64,000 nucleotides of DNA from Spiroplasma endosymbiont of Lasioglossum villosulum. GTDB lineage: Bacteria; Bacillota_I; Bacilli_A; Mycoplasmatales; VBWQ01. Location: positions 438,299-502,298 of the forward strand of contig NZ_OZ026539.1 in assembly GCF_964020195.1 (NCBI RefSeq), read 5' to 3'. Below are positions 36,159 through 47,163 of the stretch, one piece after another; the stretch's first letter is position 1, and every line of letters starts with the position of its first letter. The notes below the pieces were generated by a model that did not search any database, was not told the origin of the DNA, and worked only from the letters and a program-made list of their open reading frames with translations. The translations under genes were made by a program, and so were the position numbers.

Positions 36159-36680
36159 ATGACAAAAGAATCATTAAAAAAGATTATTATTAATATTCCT
36201 GATTTTCCAATTAAAGGTATCCAATTTAAAGATATTAACCCAATATTAAGTAATCCAGAAGCATTTCAAAGTGTTGTTAATATTTTTGTAGATTTTATTA
36301 AAAAATGTGGAGCAACAGCAATTTTAGTACCTGAAGCAAGAGGATTTATTTTTGGTGCTGCTATAGCATATAAGTTGGGTATTAAATTAGTTCTTGCACG
36401 TAAAAAAGGTAAATTACCAGGTAAAACCTATAAAGTAACTTATGATTTAGAGTACGGTACTGCTATATTAGAAATGCAGCAAAATGTACTTTCAACAAAA
36501 GATAAAGTAGTAATAATTGATGATTTGATTGCAACTTCAGGGACAATTAATGCTTGTCTTAATTTAATAAAGCAAAGTAACGCTCAATCAGTTGGTATTG
36601 CTACTTTAATTTCGCTTTCTGAATTTGCTAATAAACATCATTTTGATAATATTCCGCTGTTAGAAATAATTAAGTTTTAA
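36159..36680 (+). CDS. apt: Adenine phosphoribosyltransferase
   Basis: 173 residues from ATG 36159, with AGGTGG just before it; GTG 36150 is in frame but lies in the ribosome site. The PRPP loop is VVIIDDLIATSGTI and the Apt pattern FPIKGIQFKDINPIL and PEARGFIFGAAIA is clear. It salvages adenine to AMP. It overlaps the ribosome site region with the end of secDF and lies 13 bases before relA, so the three genes are probably one unit. Confidence 0.95.
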   Translation: MTKESLKKIIINIPDFPIKGIQFKDINPILSNPEAFQSVVNIFVDFIKKCGATAILVPEARGFIFGAAIAYKLGIKLVLARKKGKLPGKTYKVTYDLEYGTAILEMQQNVLSTKDKVVIIDDLIATSGTINACLNLIKQSNAQSVGIATLISLSEFANKHHFDNIPLLEIIKF

Positions 36681-36693
36681 TAAGTAGTAAATA

Positions 36694-38946
36694 ATGAATA
36701 ATTTAACTTGTAAAGATTTTAATCAATTATTAGCGGAAGCAAAAATATTTATCAAAGATCCTAAGCAAATTACAAAAATTAAAGTAGCTTATGAATATGC
36801 ATTATTAAAACATAAAGATCAATATCGAAAGAATGGTGATCCTTATGTTTATCATGTTTTATCAACAGCATACAATTTAGTATTATGGCATTTAGATGTC
36901 TCTTCAATACAAGCAGGATTTTTACATGATATTTTAGAAGATACACCAACAACTTTTGATGAGTTAGTAGTAGAATTTGGTTTGGAAGTTGCTAATTTAG
37001 TTTTAGCTGTAACTAAAGTTAGCCATTTTGCAAAAGAAAAAAGAAATGAAATTAAAGCTAATTATTTACGTAAATTATATTTAAGTTTAGCTCATGATAT
37101 TCGTGTCATTATTATTAAAATGGCAGATCGTTTACATAATATTAGAACTATTAATTTTTTAAATCCTGAAAAACAAATAATTATTGCTAAAGAAACTTTA
37201 GAAGTTTATGCTTCTATTGCTCATCGTCTAGGTATGCGTAAATTACAATCAGAACTAGAAGATCGTTCTTTTGCAGTATTACATCCTAAAGAGTATAAAA
37301 AAATTGATAACCTTATTAATTTAGATCGTGAAAAACGTGAAAAATTAGTTAATGAAATTATTAAAGAATTAAGTAAAACATTATCACAACATAAAAATTT
37401 AATTTTTAAAATTTATGGTCGTAGTAAACACTTATATTCTATTTATCGTAAAATGTATTATTTTGGAAAAGATTTTGATGATATACATGATATTTTAGCA
37501 ATTAGAGTTGTTACTAATTCTATTGATAGTTGTTATGCCATTTTGGGTTATATTCATCAAAGTTTTACTCCTGTTCCGGGTAGATTTAAAGATTATATTG
37601 CAACACCAAAAAATAATATGTATCAATCATTACATACATCTGTTGTTTTTGATAATGAAATTTATGAATTACAAATTAGAACTGAAGAAATGGAAGATTT
37701 TGCTGAAGCAGGTGCAGCTTCGCATTGAAGATATAAAGAAGGGGAAAATAAAAATCCTAAGAAACGTCAAGCAGAAATTGATGAAAAATTAAATATTTTT
37801 CAAGAAATATTAAATTTAAATGACTTAAATCCAAATGTTGATGAAAACATATTAGCAGATAATATTGCCAAAGATAATAATTTAGAAAAAGAAATTCGAC
37901 AAGATATTTTTAGTGATTTAATTTATGTATTAACTCCAAATGGTAATGTTATAACATTACCATTTGGTTCAACTGTTTTAGATTTTGCTTTTAAAGTTCA
38001 TACTGAAATTGGTGAAACAACAGTGGGTGCAAGAATAAATGGTATTTATTCTCCTATTAATACTGTTTTAAAATCAGGGGATATTGTTGAAATTAAAACC
38101 GCAAAAACCGCACGTCCTTCTCATGATTGATTAAATATTGTTAAGACCAATTTTGCTCAACATAAAATAAAAAAATATTTAAATAATCAGCAAGAAAAAT
38201 TTAATCAAGAAAATAAAATTAAAGATACAGAAAACAAAGAGAAAATAAAAAAAACAAAGGAAAAAATAGAAGAATATATTATTGAAAATCACATTCGTTG
38301 AAAAATTGCAAAACGTAATGTTATTATGTCAAGAATTAGATCATTAAAATATAAAACGTATGAAGATTTTTGCTTAGATGTTGCTAATGGAACTTATACA
38401 ATTGAACAGGCGGTTACTACTATTTTATATAGTGATTCAGCAACATTTCAAGAATTAAAAACTAAACAACAAACAACAATGAATTTAAGTAGTAATAATG
38501 AAATTATTATTGAAAATGCCCCCAATACTAAAACATCATTGGCTCATTGTTGCTTACCTATTCCTGATGAACCAATTGCGGGTTATATTACTAAAGGGCA
38601 AGGTATTAAAGTTCATCGTTTAATTTGTCCTAATGTTAGTTTGCCAGAGCGGAAAGAACGTATTATTGATACTAAGTGAAATTTATTAGCAACCAGTGAT
38701 CATCTTTATAATTCAAAAATTCAAATTCGATATTTAGATCGACCAGCATTGATGACTGATGTTTTAAATATTTTGGGCTATTTAAAGGCACAAATTCAAA
38801 GTATTGATGCTAATAATAAACTTAAGGAAAATCATGGAAGTTTAAAAATTTTAATTAAAGTTTCTAATATTGAACGTTTACATCAAATTATTTCATCAAT
38901 TAAAAAAATTCCTGATATTATTGCAATAAACAGAATAATTATGTAA
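36694..38946 (+). CDS. Bifunctional (p)ppGpp synthetase/hydrolase RelA/SpoT
   Basis: 750 residues with TGA as Trp. The N-terminal HD hydrolase domain keeps its metal residues (YVYHVLSTA, FLHDILEDT). The synthetase domain has YGRSKHLYSIYRKM and GRFKDYIATPKNNMYQSLHT. A TGS domain (LIYVLTPNGNVITLPFGSTV) and a C-terminal ACT-like domain follow. Both catalytic halves look intact, so it should make and destroy (p)ppGpp. apt-rel pairing is common in Firmicutes (gene often called relA or rsh). Confidence 0.95.
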
Positions 38947-38984
38947 TATTTTAGTATAATATTTTCAGCATTTAAAAGTAAATT

Positions 38985-39168
38985 TAGGGTAAACATTAAG
39001 AGACGGTGTGGTTGGTGCAAACACTGGTTAACTAATTTTATGACATTAAATAGCTTGTATTATTAATTAATTAAATATGATAAATTATAATTAAGTGCAT
39101 TTATTTTGTAAATGAATTAGGATGGTACCGCGTTAAGAAACGTTCCTAAAATAAAGGAACGTTTTTTT
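38985..39168 (+). promoter_or_regulatory. T-box riboswitch ahead of hisS-aspS
   Basis: The T-box core GATGGTACCGCG (39121-39132, preceded by AG) is followed by a terminator (AACGTTCC…GGAACGTT, then Ts). The upstream stem I region carries GAGACGGTG and GGTTGGTG. In the likely specifier loop, TATGACATTAA has GAC (Asp), the codon usually followed by A as here; CAT (His) overlaps it by one base. It should sense uncharged tRNA and control both synthetases. Confidence 0.88.
39137..39168 (+). terminator. T-box-controlled terminator
   Basis: AACGTTCC (39139-39146), nine-base loop, GGAACGTT (39156-39163), then TTTTT. Confidence 0.85.
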
Positions 39169-39206
39169 AGAAGATTTATTTTTTATTAAAAGGAGTAAAA
39201 AAAAGT

Positions 39207-40499
39207 ATGCAATTTCAAAAGCCAAGAGGAACACGTGATATGTATAATGAAGAGGTTATTATATATCGTAATATTATTAAATCTTTAACACAGTGTGCAA
39301 TTAAATATAATTATCAAGAATTTATTACTCCTATTTTTGAAAATGCTCAACTATTTTTACGAGCTGTGGGAGATACAACTGATATTATTCAGAAAGAAAT
39401 TTATCAATTTAATGATAAAAATGATAGATTATTAGCTCTTCGTCCTGAAGGAACAGCAGGTATTGTTCGTGCTATAATTGAAAATAAATTATATAAATCT
39501 AAGCAAACGTTAAAGTATTTTTATTATGGTTCGATGTTTCGATATGAAAGACCTCAAAAAGGGCGTCAACGTCAATTTAATCAATTTGGTATCGAAACTG
39601 TTGGTGTTAAACATCCTTTAGTTGATGTTGAAGTAATGATGATGGCCTTAGAAATGATAAAAAGTTTTTCAATACCAAATTTAACTTTAAATATTAATTA
39701 TTTTGGATCTAATGAAACAAAAAATAAATATCAAATAGCACTTAAAGAACAATTATTAAATCAAAGTAAGCAATTGTGTGAAAATTGTCAAATTAGAGTT
39801 AATGTATCACCACTAAGAGTTCTTGAATGTAAAATTTGTACTAAATTAAATTTAGAAATACCATATTTAAATGATTTTTTAACTAATGAAGAAAAAACAT
39901 ATTTTACAACTATTATTAATAGTTTAAAAAATAATAAAGTTAATTTTATTATTGATGAGCATTTAGTTCGTGGTTTAGATTATTATAATGGTATTATTTT
40001 TGAAATAACTACTATTGATTCACGAATTGGTGAAAGTCAAAATACTTTACTTGGTGGTGGTAGATATGATAATTTATTTAATGAATTGGGCTCACCATTA
40101 AAAATTCCTGCTATTGGTTTTGCAATTGGTATTGAAAGATTAATGTTATTATTGGTAGAAAATAAAAATATTAATAAACCACCAATTATTGATTTACAAA
40201 TTATTGCTTTAAGCGAATTAGGATTAATAATGGCTTCCGATTTATTATTACAATTACGTAAAGAAAATTATCATATTGATATGGAATATAATTTATATCA
40301 AGATAAAAATAAGTCACAGATTATTGATCGTAGTTTAGCCAAAAATATACTATTTTTAAAAGAAAAAAATCAGGTTAGTTTTTATTCTTTTGTTAAAAAA
40401 GAAATGATAAAATTAATTTTTGATACTGAACAGCAATTGCTTAGTAAGGTTAAAAATCTATTATTAGAGGAGAATGAAGAATATGGAAAAACTCTTTAG
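39207..40499 (+). CDS. hisS: Histidine-tRNA ligase
   Basis: 430 residues. Class II motifs: QFQKPRGTRDM at the start, motif 2 FYYGSMFRYERPQKGRQRQFNQFG, the His-specific VRGLDYYNGIIFE and motif 3 AIGFAIGIERLML. A short C-terminal anticodon-binding domain follows. The start ATG 39207 follows AAAGGAG. The stop overlaps the aspS start, so the two genes are co-transcribed from the T-box. Confidence 0.96.
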   Translation: MQFQKPRGTRDMYNEEVIIYRNIIKSLTQCAIKYNYQEFITPIFENAQLFLRAVGDTTDIIQKEIYQFNDKNDRLLALRPEGTAGIVRAIIENKLYKSKQTLKYFYYGSMFRYERPQKGRQRQFNQFGIETVGVKHPLVDVEVMMMALEMIKSFSIPNLTLNINYFGSNETKNKYQIALKEQLLNQSKQLCENCQIRVNVSPLRVLECKICTKLNLEIPYLNDFLTNEEKTYFTTIINSLKNNKVNFIIDEHLVRGLDYYNGIIFEITTIDSRIGESQNTLLGGGRYDNLFNELGSPLKIPAIGFAIGIERLMLLLVENKNINKPPIIDLQIIALSELGLIMASDLLLQLRKENYHIDMEYNLYQDKNKSQIIDRSLAKNILFLKEKNQVSFYSFVKKEMIKLIFDTEQQLLSKVKNLLLEENEEYGKTL

Positions 40500-42225
40500 A
40501 ACTCATACATGTGGTAATTTAACGCAGGGTGATATTACAAAAGAAATTATTATTAGTGGTTGAGTTAAAGATATTCGTATTAATAAATTTGGTATTTTTA
40601 TTGATTTACGTGATATGTACGGAACAACACAAGTCATTGTTAAACCAGATAACGGATATTATAAAGAAATAAAAAATGTTAAAGTTGAATCTGTTTTAAA
40701 AGTAATTGGAACAGTTGTCTTACGAAAAAATAAAGATGCAAAAACTGCTAATGATATGATTGAAGTAGTAGCAAAAGATATTGAAATATTAAGCAATTCT
40801 ATTAATTTACCATTTGTTATTAAAAATGATAATACGCTTGCTAGTGAAGAATTACGTTTACAATATCGCTATTTAGATTTAAGAAGACCAGCAATGAATT
40901 ATAATATTAAATTTAAACACCAAGTTCTTAGTTGTTTACGAACATTTTTGAATCAAAATAATTTTTTAGAAATTGATACTCCTTGCTTAACAAAATCAAC
41001 ACCAGAAGGTGCTCGTGATTTTTTAGTTCCTGCTCGTATTCAAAAAAAACATTTTTATGCTTTACCACAATCACCACAAATTTATAAGCAATTATTAATG
41101 ATATCAGGTATTGACAAATATTATCAAATCGCTAAATGTTTTCGTGATGAAGATTTTCGTGCTGATAGACAACCCGAATTTCAACAATTAGACTTAGAAA
41201 TGGCATTTACTACTAGTAAAGAAATTAAATTAATAGTAGAAAATATGCTAATAAGTCTTTTTAATACTTTAAAAATTGGTAATATTCCTTCAACATTTTC
41301 ATCAATTACCTATGATCAAGCAATGGATTTATATGGTAGTGATAAACCCGATTTACGTTGTACATGTAAGTTAATAAATATTAATATTAACAATAATAGT
41401 GATGGATTTATTTATAAGGGTTTTATAGTTAATGATAAAATGAACGAAACAACTATAAAAAAATTAACAGAAATTAGCAATCAGCATGGAGGAAAAACAT
41501 TAATAATTTATGACTTAATTAAGAAAAAAATTATTCATAATAATTCTAAAGTAAAGGGTGATGATTTAGTTTTATCAGAAGAAATATCAAAAATAAAATA
41601 TAATAATAATTTTTTAATTTTCGTATATGAACAACAAGATATTGCTAATAAAGTTATGGGTGCTATTAGAAGTTTTTATATTAATGATTTGTCAAAACGA
41701 ATTAATCATAAAGATTTTATGAATAATATTGAAAACTTTGAATTTATTTGAATTATTGATTGACCAATGTTTGAACAGGAAGAAAATAAATGACAAGCTT
41801 GTCATCATCCTTTTACAAGTCCAAAAAATCCTGAAAAATTATTAGATATAAAAAATAAAGATTTAGGAACTTTAACTGCAGATGCTTATGATTTGGTTTT
41901 AAATGGTTTTGAAATTGCTGGTGGGAGCATTAGAATTCATGATTATAAATTACAGAAAAAGATTTTTGAATTATTAGATTTAAGTAAAACAGAAATTGAA
42001 AATAAATTTGGTTTTTTCTTATCAGCTTTTAATTACGGAGTTCCTCCACATGGTGGTATTGCTTTTGGTATTGATCGTTTATTAATGCTTTTAATTAAGA
42101 ATGAATCAATTCGTGATACTATTGCTTTTCCTAAAAATAATCGTGGTATTTGTTTATTAACAAATAGTCCTAGTGAAATTTCATCTGATCAGTTATCAAT
42201 ATTAAATTTGGAATTTAAGAAGTAA
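40483..42225 (+). CDS. aspS: Aspartate-tRNA ligase
   Basis: 580 residues with several TGA Trp codons. The N-terminal OB-fold anticodon domain ([18 protein letters not shown]) is followed by class II motifs: [53 protein letters not shown] and motif 3 [13 protein letters not shown]. The bacterial GAD insertion is present. ATG 40483 lies inside the end of hisS, after AGAGGAGAATG. It shares the T-box control. Confidence 0.96.
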
Positions 42226-42282
42226 AATTTTAATTTTAAAGTGATTAGAAGTTTAATAAAATTAGAAAATATAAATATTAAA

Positions 42283-42325
42283 AATCTCTAATGAAAAATA
42301 ATTAAATTATTTTTCATTAGAGATT
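42283..42325. terminator. Terminator after aspS
   Basis: A perfect 21-bp inverted repeat with almost no spacer (AATCTCTAATGAAAAATAATT and its complement), between convergent genes. Confidence 0.8.
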
Positions 42326-42408
42326 AATTATGTAATTTAATTGAAATCAATTTTTCAATAATGTTAAATTAATAATTATTAATTTCAATTATATTTTTTT
42401 GATATTTG

Positions 42409-43322
42409 TTAATATTCAAGTTCAATAAATGGTTCACTATCTTTGGTTTTTAGATGTCATATAGCTGGTAAATTTTTTTGAACTAAAGTAAAGACATTAT
42501 TTGTTGCTAAACATTTATAAAGTGAACCATCATTAGTTTTAGTTTTTCCATCTCCGTTTCATGTAGTAACATATAAAAAATTTGTATTTTTATTAAAAAC
42601 TAATGATAGTACTCCCCCCCTTTTATTCCAGACATTGGTTTAAAGTTTGTTTCTCCTGCTAAACATTTGTAAACTTCACCATTACTAGGAGATTGATATG
42701 AACCGGTTCAAACTCCTGCATAAATATTATCATCATTGTCAAAAGTTAAAGAAGAAACAGATTTATTTATACCATCCATTTTTTTAAAAATATTTTGATT
42801 TTTTTGATATTTATAAACGTTACCTTTAAAACTACTTTCTCTAGTACCTATATAAACATTTTCATTTTTATCAATAGCTATTGTTCATATTTCACCATAT
42901 ATTCCTAATATTGGTTTAAAGTTTGTTTCTCCTGCTAAACATTTATAAAAAGCACCATGTCAAGAACTATTTCTAGTTCCAAGATAAAGATTACCTTTTG
43001 TATTAGTTGCTAAAGAACATATTTCACCAGGTATTATTAAATTTATTTTTGGAATTATAATTTTTTTATTATTATTTTTTATTTCTGCTTGTTGTTGAGT
43101 TTCTGTTAACTGTGTTTCTAATTCTGTAATTTTATTTGCAAGATTTGTAATTATTTTTCTTTTATCTAATGCATCTCTTTCTGATTTTGCATAGAGATCA
43201 CTTATTTCTTTTAAATCATCAAGAGTTTCTTGTAGTTTTTTATTTAATTTTTCAATTTTGGTTTTATATTTATTATTAGTTAGACTTTCTTTTTCTAATA
43301 TTTTCTTTTTATTATTTATCAT
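42409..43322 (-). pseudogene. Coiled-coil and propeller protein, frameshifted at a G7 tract
   Basis: ATG 43322 begins a coiled coil of about 90 residues (KIEKLNKKLQETLDDLKEIS…). It is followed by repeats of about 45 residues like beta-propeller blades (GEICSLATNTKGNLYLGTRN; FKPILGIYGEIWTIAIDKN; SVSSLTFDNDDNIYAGVW). At the fourth repeat a G7 run (42614-42620 as C on the plus strand) leads to TAG. With five or eight Gs the frame continues as …LSLVFNKNTNFLYVTTW to TAA 42409. G7 is remarkable at this base composition and suggests slippage-based switching. The N-terminus is related to the broken protein at 26153-27033. No signal peptide is visible. Confidence 0.7.
42614..42620 (-). repeat. G7 tract in coding sequence (possible phase switch)
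   Basis: Seven Gs on the coding strand inside the propeller repeats; five or eight would restore the frame. Confidence 0.6.
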
Positions 43323-43375
43323 TTTTTAATAAGTACCTCTTTCTTTAAATTAATATAAATATTAATTTTTAATAT

Positions 43376-43676
43376 TAAGATTTACCAAAAATTTGATTTT
43401 TTATTATTTAATATCGTAGGTTTAGAAAAAAATGTAAAATATTGTTAATTAATTTAATTCATATAAAAATTAGTCTTTTTATATTATTTATAAAGTTAAA
43501 ATAGTAATAATAACATCATATATATATATATAATTTAATCAATAATATATTACTAGTTTTGTTATAGATTTAAAAAAGTAGATTAATACTTAATTTTGTT
43601 GAAACAGTTTTGTATAAATATAAATTAGTAATGATAAATTCTAATATTTTTAATAGTTATTTTAGGTAAATCTTAA
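43376..43676. repeat. Gene-free stretch bounded by inverted TTAAGATTTAC repeats
   Basis: TTAAGATTTACC (43376-43387) and GGTAAATCTTAA (43664-43675) are inverted. Inside is AT-rich sequence without a gene, including a run of AT dinucleotides near 43520. The region 46921-47163 has the same arrangement. Confidence 0.5.
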
Positions 43677-43711
43677 TTAAAGTTTATATGTGAAAAAAAT
43701 AATATACAATA
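43665..43711 (-). promoter_or_regulatory. Shared upstream element, copy 2
   Basis: GTAAATCTTAATTAAAGTTT followed by ATATGTGAAAAAAATAATATACAATA; closest to copy 1 (27101-27147). It lies upstream of the minus-strand propeller gene. Confidence 0.6.
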
Positions 43712-43878
43712 AAAAAAGTTGTTATTATTATTAAATAATAAAGAAATAAAAAAATAAAGATAGATGAAAAATAAATTTTATTTTTTTATTGATTACTAAT
43801 AAGTATATCAGTAATCTACTGTTAAGAATCATGTACAATATTTTTACACAAGATTTATATAGAGAGGTGTTTGGATTT

Positions 43879-44737
43879 ATGAAAAAATTTAAAAAAATAT
43901 TAGCAACGACAGCTACTGTGGGAATATCAACAACAGCAACCCTTAGTACAGTTGCATGTGATAATTATTCATTACCACAATTAGACAGTAAATATGCACA
44001 ATTATTAGGTTGATATGATACTGATGGTAAAAGTTTAATTTTACAAAAATTAAACTATGATAATACATCTGATAGTGAAAAATATTCGGTTATTGCAGAT
44101 GATCACTTAATGAAAATTAATGATCTTTTTAAAAATAAATTGTTAAGAACAGGTGCACCACCTCATAAATATAGGGCAGAAAATGCTAATGCAGCACATT
44201 TTAAAAGATTTAGGTTTCAAAATTGGTGATGAAATTGGTGTTTATTCAGATGAAGAATATGCTGAAATTGTTAGTTTAACTGTTAGTATTAAAAATACTT
44301 TTCCAGGAGAAATTAAAGAAAAATACACCGAAGATGGTTTTGAATTAGAAGCAGGTAAATGTCAAATTGATATTATCAAAAATAATGAAATTTTAAAATC
44401 TTATATTATTAATACAGCCGACAATAAGGATTTAGATGTTAGTGAAGAATTTTGAAAAATTTTACCTGATTTGAAACTTTATAATAATGTGGGAGTTAAA
44501 AAAGGAAGTTTAGCCTCTGGTTTTAAATTAGAATTTTCATCATATAAACAAAAGCAATGAGAAGCTTTAATTGGTTTATTAAATACAAAAGTTTATACAT
44601 TTTTTTATGATGCCGCTAAAAATGGTAATAAAATTACTAGATTTATTAATGTTCAGAGAGTGTGATTACAAGTAGATTTTGGGAAAGTAAATGCACTAAA
44701 AGATTCAAGAATTGGATCATTACCAGTTTTAGATTAA
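43879..44737 (+). pseudogene. Lipoprotein, frameshifted
   Basis: ATG 43879 (after AGAGAGGTG) begins a lipoprotein signal peptide with the lipobox LSTVAC. After about 108 residues the sense moves to another frame near 44200 (TTTTAAAAG; one A fewer keeps the frame). It then runs to TAA 44735 (…RIGSLPVLD). The mature part would have about 260 residues; I do not recognise a family. The tail frame from ATG 44153 alone is unlikely to be a gene. A strong terminator follows. Confidence 0.7.
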
Positions 44738-44762
44738 AACTATATTAATACAATTATATTTT

Positions 44763-44794
44763 ACAAAAAGAGCAGTTGACAATGCTCTTTTTGT
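44763..44794 (+). terminator. Terminator after the lipoprotein
   Basis: ACAAAAAGAGCA pairs perfectly with TGCTCTTTTTGT around an eight-base loop. Confidence 0.85.
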
Positions 44795-44941
44795 GTTAAT
44801 TAATAAATTATTTTATCTAATCTTATTTTAATATTTGAGTTTGTTGAATTAATTTATTTTTTCTTTTATTCATAAATAAAATAATTTGATATTTTATTTA
44901 TGAACTAAATTTATAATTATCAAATAAGAGGGGGTGTTAAA

Positions 44942-45253
44942 ATGATAAATAATGTTGTATTAGTAGGTAAATTAATGAATGAACCAGAAATAATACCAAC
45001 CAGAGAACAAATTCCAACAAAATGAACCAAGTTTATAATGGCAGTTGAAAGACCTTTTAAAAATCGTCAAAATCAATTTGAAATTGATTTTATCACTATT
45101 AAAACTTGAATAGCTAATACAGAGGAATTAAAAACACTATTAAAAAAGAATGCAATTATTGGTATTAAAGGTAGAATTCAAACATTTGCTAATAAATCTA
45201 ATGATTTTTACTATACAGAAATTATTGCTGATCGTATTATTTATTTAACTTAA
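44942..45253 (+). CDS. Single-stranded DNA-binding protein-like
   Basis: 103 residues, start ATG 44942 after AGAGGGGGTG; two TGA Trp codons hide it under the standard code. The OB-fold pattern of SSB is clear: MINNVVLVGKLMNEPEI, FIMAVERPF, DFITIKTWIA, and IIGIKGRIQTF. It lacks the acidic C-terminal tail that recruits partner proteins, so it may be an accessory or phage-derived SSB rather than the main replication protein. It stands between two terminators. Confidence 0.85.
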
Positions 45254-45262
45254 AACTAATTA

Positions 45263-45301
45263 AAAAATAGTCTTAATTACTCAATAATTAAGACTATTTT
45301 T
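45263..45301 (+). terminator. Terminator after the SSB gene
   Basis: A perfect 17-bp stem (AAAAATAGTCTTAATTA / complement) with a five-base loop and trailing Ts. Confidence 0.85.
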
Positions 45302-45424
45302 ATTTTTACTACTAATAAGTTTATAGTCACTTTATATTTTTTCAAATTAAAACGATATATAGTAAAATAAATTTGTTATAATTTTACTATAATTTATTAG
45401 TATAAAAGGTTAGGAGCAAACAAA

Positions 45425-46288
45425 ATGAAAATTGGAATTGTAAGTGATTCAGCTACTGGTTTTACCCTTGAAGATATGAAAAAATATCCTGAAATAATAA
45501 TTATTCCTTTAAATATTATTGAAGGAGAAAATGCTTATGATGATAATAATATTGATATTGATAGTGAAACAATTCGTAAAAAGATGATTGATGAACACTA
45601 TATTTTAAAAACTAGTCAAACTAGTCGTGGTAAACTTGAACAATATTGAGATAATGCTTTGAGTAAATATGATCAAATTTTATTTTTACCAATTGCTAAT
45701 AATGCTTCAGGACAATATGCAAGTTCGCAAGTTTTACAAAAAGAAGAAAAATATAAAAATAAAGTCCATATTTTAGAAACAGGTGCTGCTTCAATACCTT
45801 TAAAATTTATGGTTTTAATTGCTTTTACTCTTGTTAAAAATGGAAAAAAAATTCCTGAAATTTTAGAAATTTTAAATAAATTCCGCAAAACTTATGAATC
45901 TTATATTGCTCCTAATGATTTAAAATTTTTAGCTCGTGGTGGTAGATTACCAATGAGTAAAGCAAGAATTGGTAATTTTTTACGTTTTAAACCAATTTTA
46001 AGATGTAAAGAAACAATTGATAATATTGGTAGAGTTAGAACTTTAAGTAAAGCTATGGAAGAAATGTTAGATATTATTACTAAAATTAAAGATGTTACTA
46101 AAGAAACAATATATATTATTGATGGTTGATGTAGAAAAGATATTATTGATGAAGCAATTAAAAAAGTAAAAAATAGAGGATTTACCAAATATAAAGTTGA
46201 ACCATTATGTAATATTTTAAAAACACATACTGGTAATAATACTATTGGTTTTTCAGTAGTACCTAATCAATGAGTAAAAGAAGTCTAA
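45425..46288 (+). CDS. DegV family fatty-acid-binding protein
   Basis: 287 residues with TGA as Trp. DegV features: MKIGIVSDSATGFT at the start, KTSQTSRGKLEQYW, SGQYASSQVL, and KFLARGGRLPMSKA. DegV/FakB proteins bind a fatty acid and present it to the kinase FakA. The start ATG 45425 follows TTAGGAG. Single-gene unit ending at a terminator. Confidence 0.92.
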
Positions 46289-46365
46289 TAAAAAAGTAGT
46301 TTTATAAAAGATTGATTAAGTATGCTGTTTTTTTAGAAAAATATATAAAAAAATTTAAATCTAAA

Positions 46366-46412
46366 AAAGAATGTTAGTAAAGGTTAATTTAGTTTACTAA
46401 CATTCAGATTTT
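46366..46412 (+). terminator. Terminator after degV
   Basis: GAATGTTAGTAAA (46369-46381) pairs perfectly with TTTACTAACATTC (46393-46405), then a T-run. The rest of 46289-46641 is AT-rich with no gene seen. Confidence 0.75.
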
Positions 46413-46641
46413 TTTCAACTTATAAATTATAAATAATAAAATATTAAATATTATGATTTAAATTCTTATTAATAGTTAAAGTTTTAAACTAAAGAAATAA
46501 TTGAAAAAATTTAATAAAATAAATATCTATAAATCAAAGTAATGGTTTTTTAATTTATTGAGCTTTAACTATAAAATTAAAAAATATTTTTATTAAGTAT
46601 CCTTAACCATTTCATAGTATAACTATTTTATTTTTTTAATT

Positions 46642-46884
46642 TTAATAGCCATTTTCATTTAGTGGTATTTTAAATCAAAAACCTTCATAACAAACAACAT
46701 TTCCAAAATTATTTTTATATTTTTGATAAGAACGACAAATATTATTATAGACTTGATAATAGCGTTTTTTATTAGTTTTATCAATGTGGTAAACTTTTAA
46801 TATTGCTTCTTCTATAGTGTCATAAACACCTAAACAGTTATCTTCTTTATCATATCTCGCATAAATAAAATTATTTTTTTTCAT
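46642..46884 (-). CDS. Small hypothetical protein
   Basis: 80 residues, start ATG 46884 with TTGGAG seven bases upstream; a longer frame from 46917 lacks such a site. One TGA Trp codon near the end gives stop TAA 46642. The sequence (NFIYARYDKEDNCLGVYDTI, YYQVYNNICRSYQKYKNN) is Tyr-rich and looks like a small soluble alpha/beta domain. A shared upstream element lies about 270 bases before it. Function unknown. Confidence 0.6.
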
Positions 46885-46920
46885 TTTTAACTCCAATACT
46901 TTTTTATATATTCCCATAAT

Positions 46921-47163
46921 TTAAGATTTACTTAGAACATAGATTATATTTATAATATTTAGGATTTTAAAAAAATACGAAATGGTGTAAGAACATTAAA
47001 TTAGTTTGTAAATTTATAAAAAATAAAATGATAAGTTAAATTTATGACAATATTAAAAATATTGTTAATAACATAAATTGATAACAAATTATTTTTTATA
47101 GAATATAGTTTTAATTGAAAAATTATTATTTATTGTTTATTTTTGAATTCTAAGTAAATCTTA
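46921..47163. repeat. Gene-free stretch bounded by a perfect 17-bp inverted repeat
   Basis: TTAAGATTTACTTAGAA (46921-46937) and TTCTAAGTAAATCTTAA (47147-47163). The interior has no gene. The core TTAAGATTTAC is the same as in 43376-43676. Either a small mobile element of MITE type or a regulatory palindrome. Confidence 0.55.
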
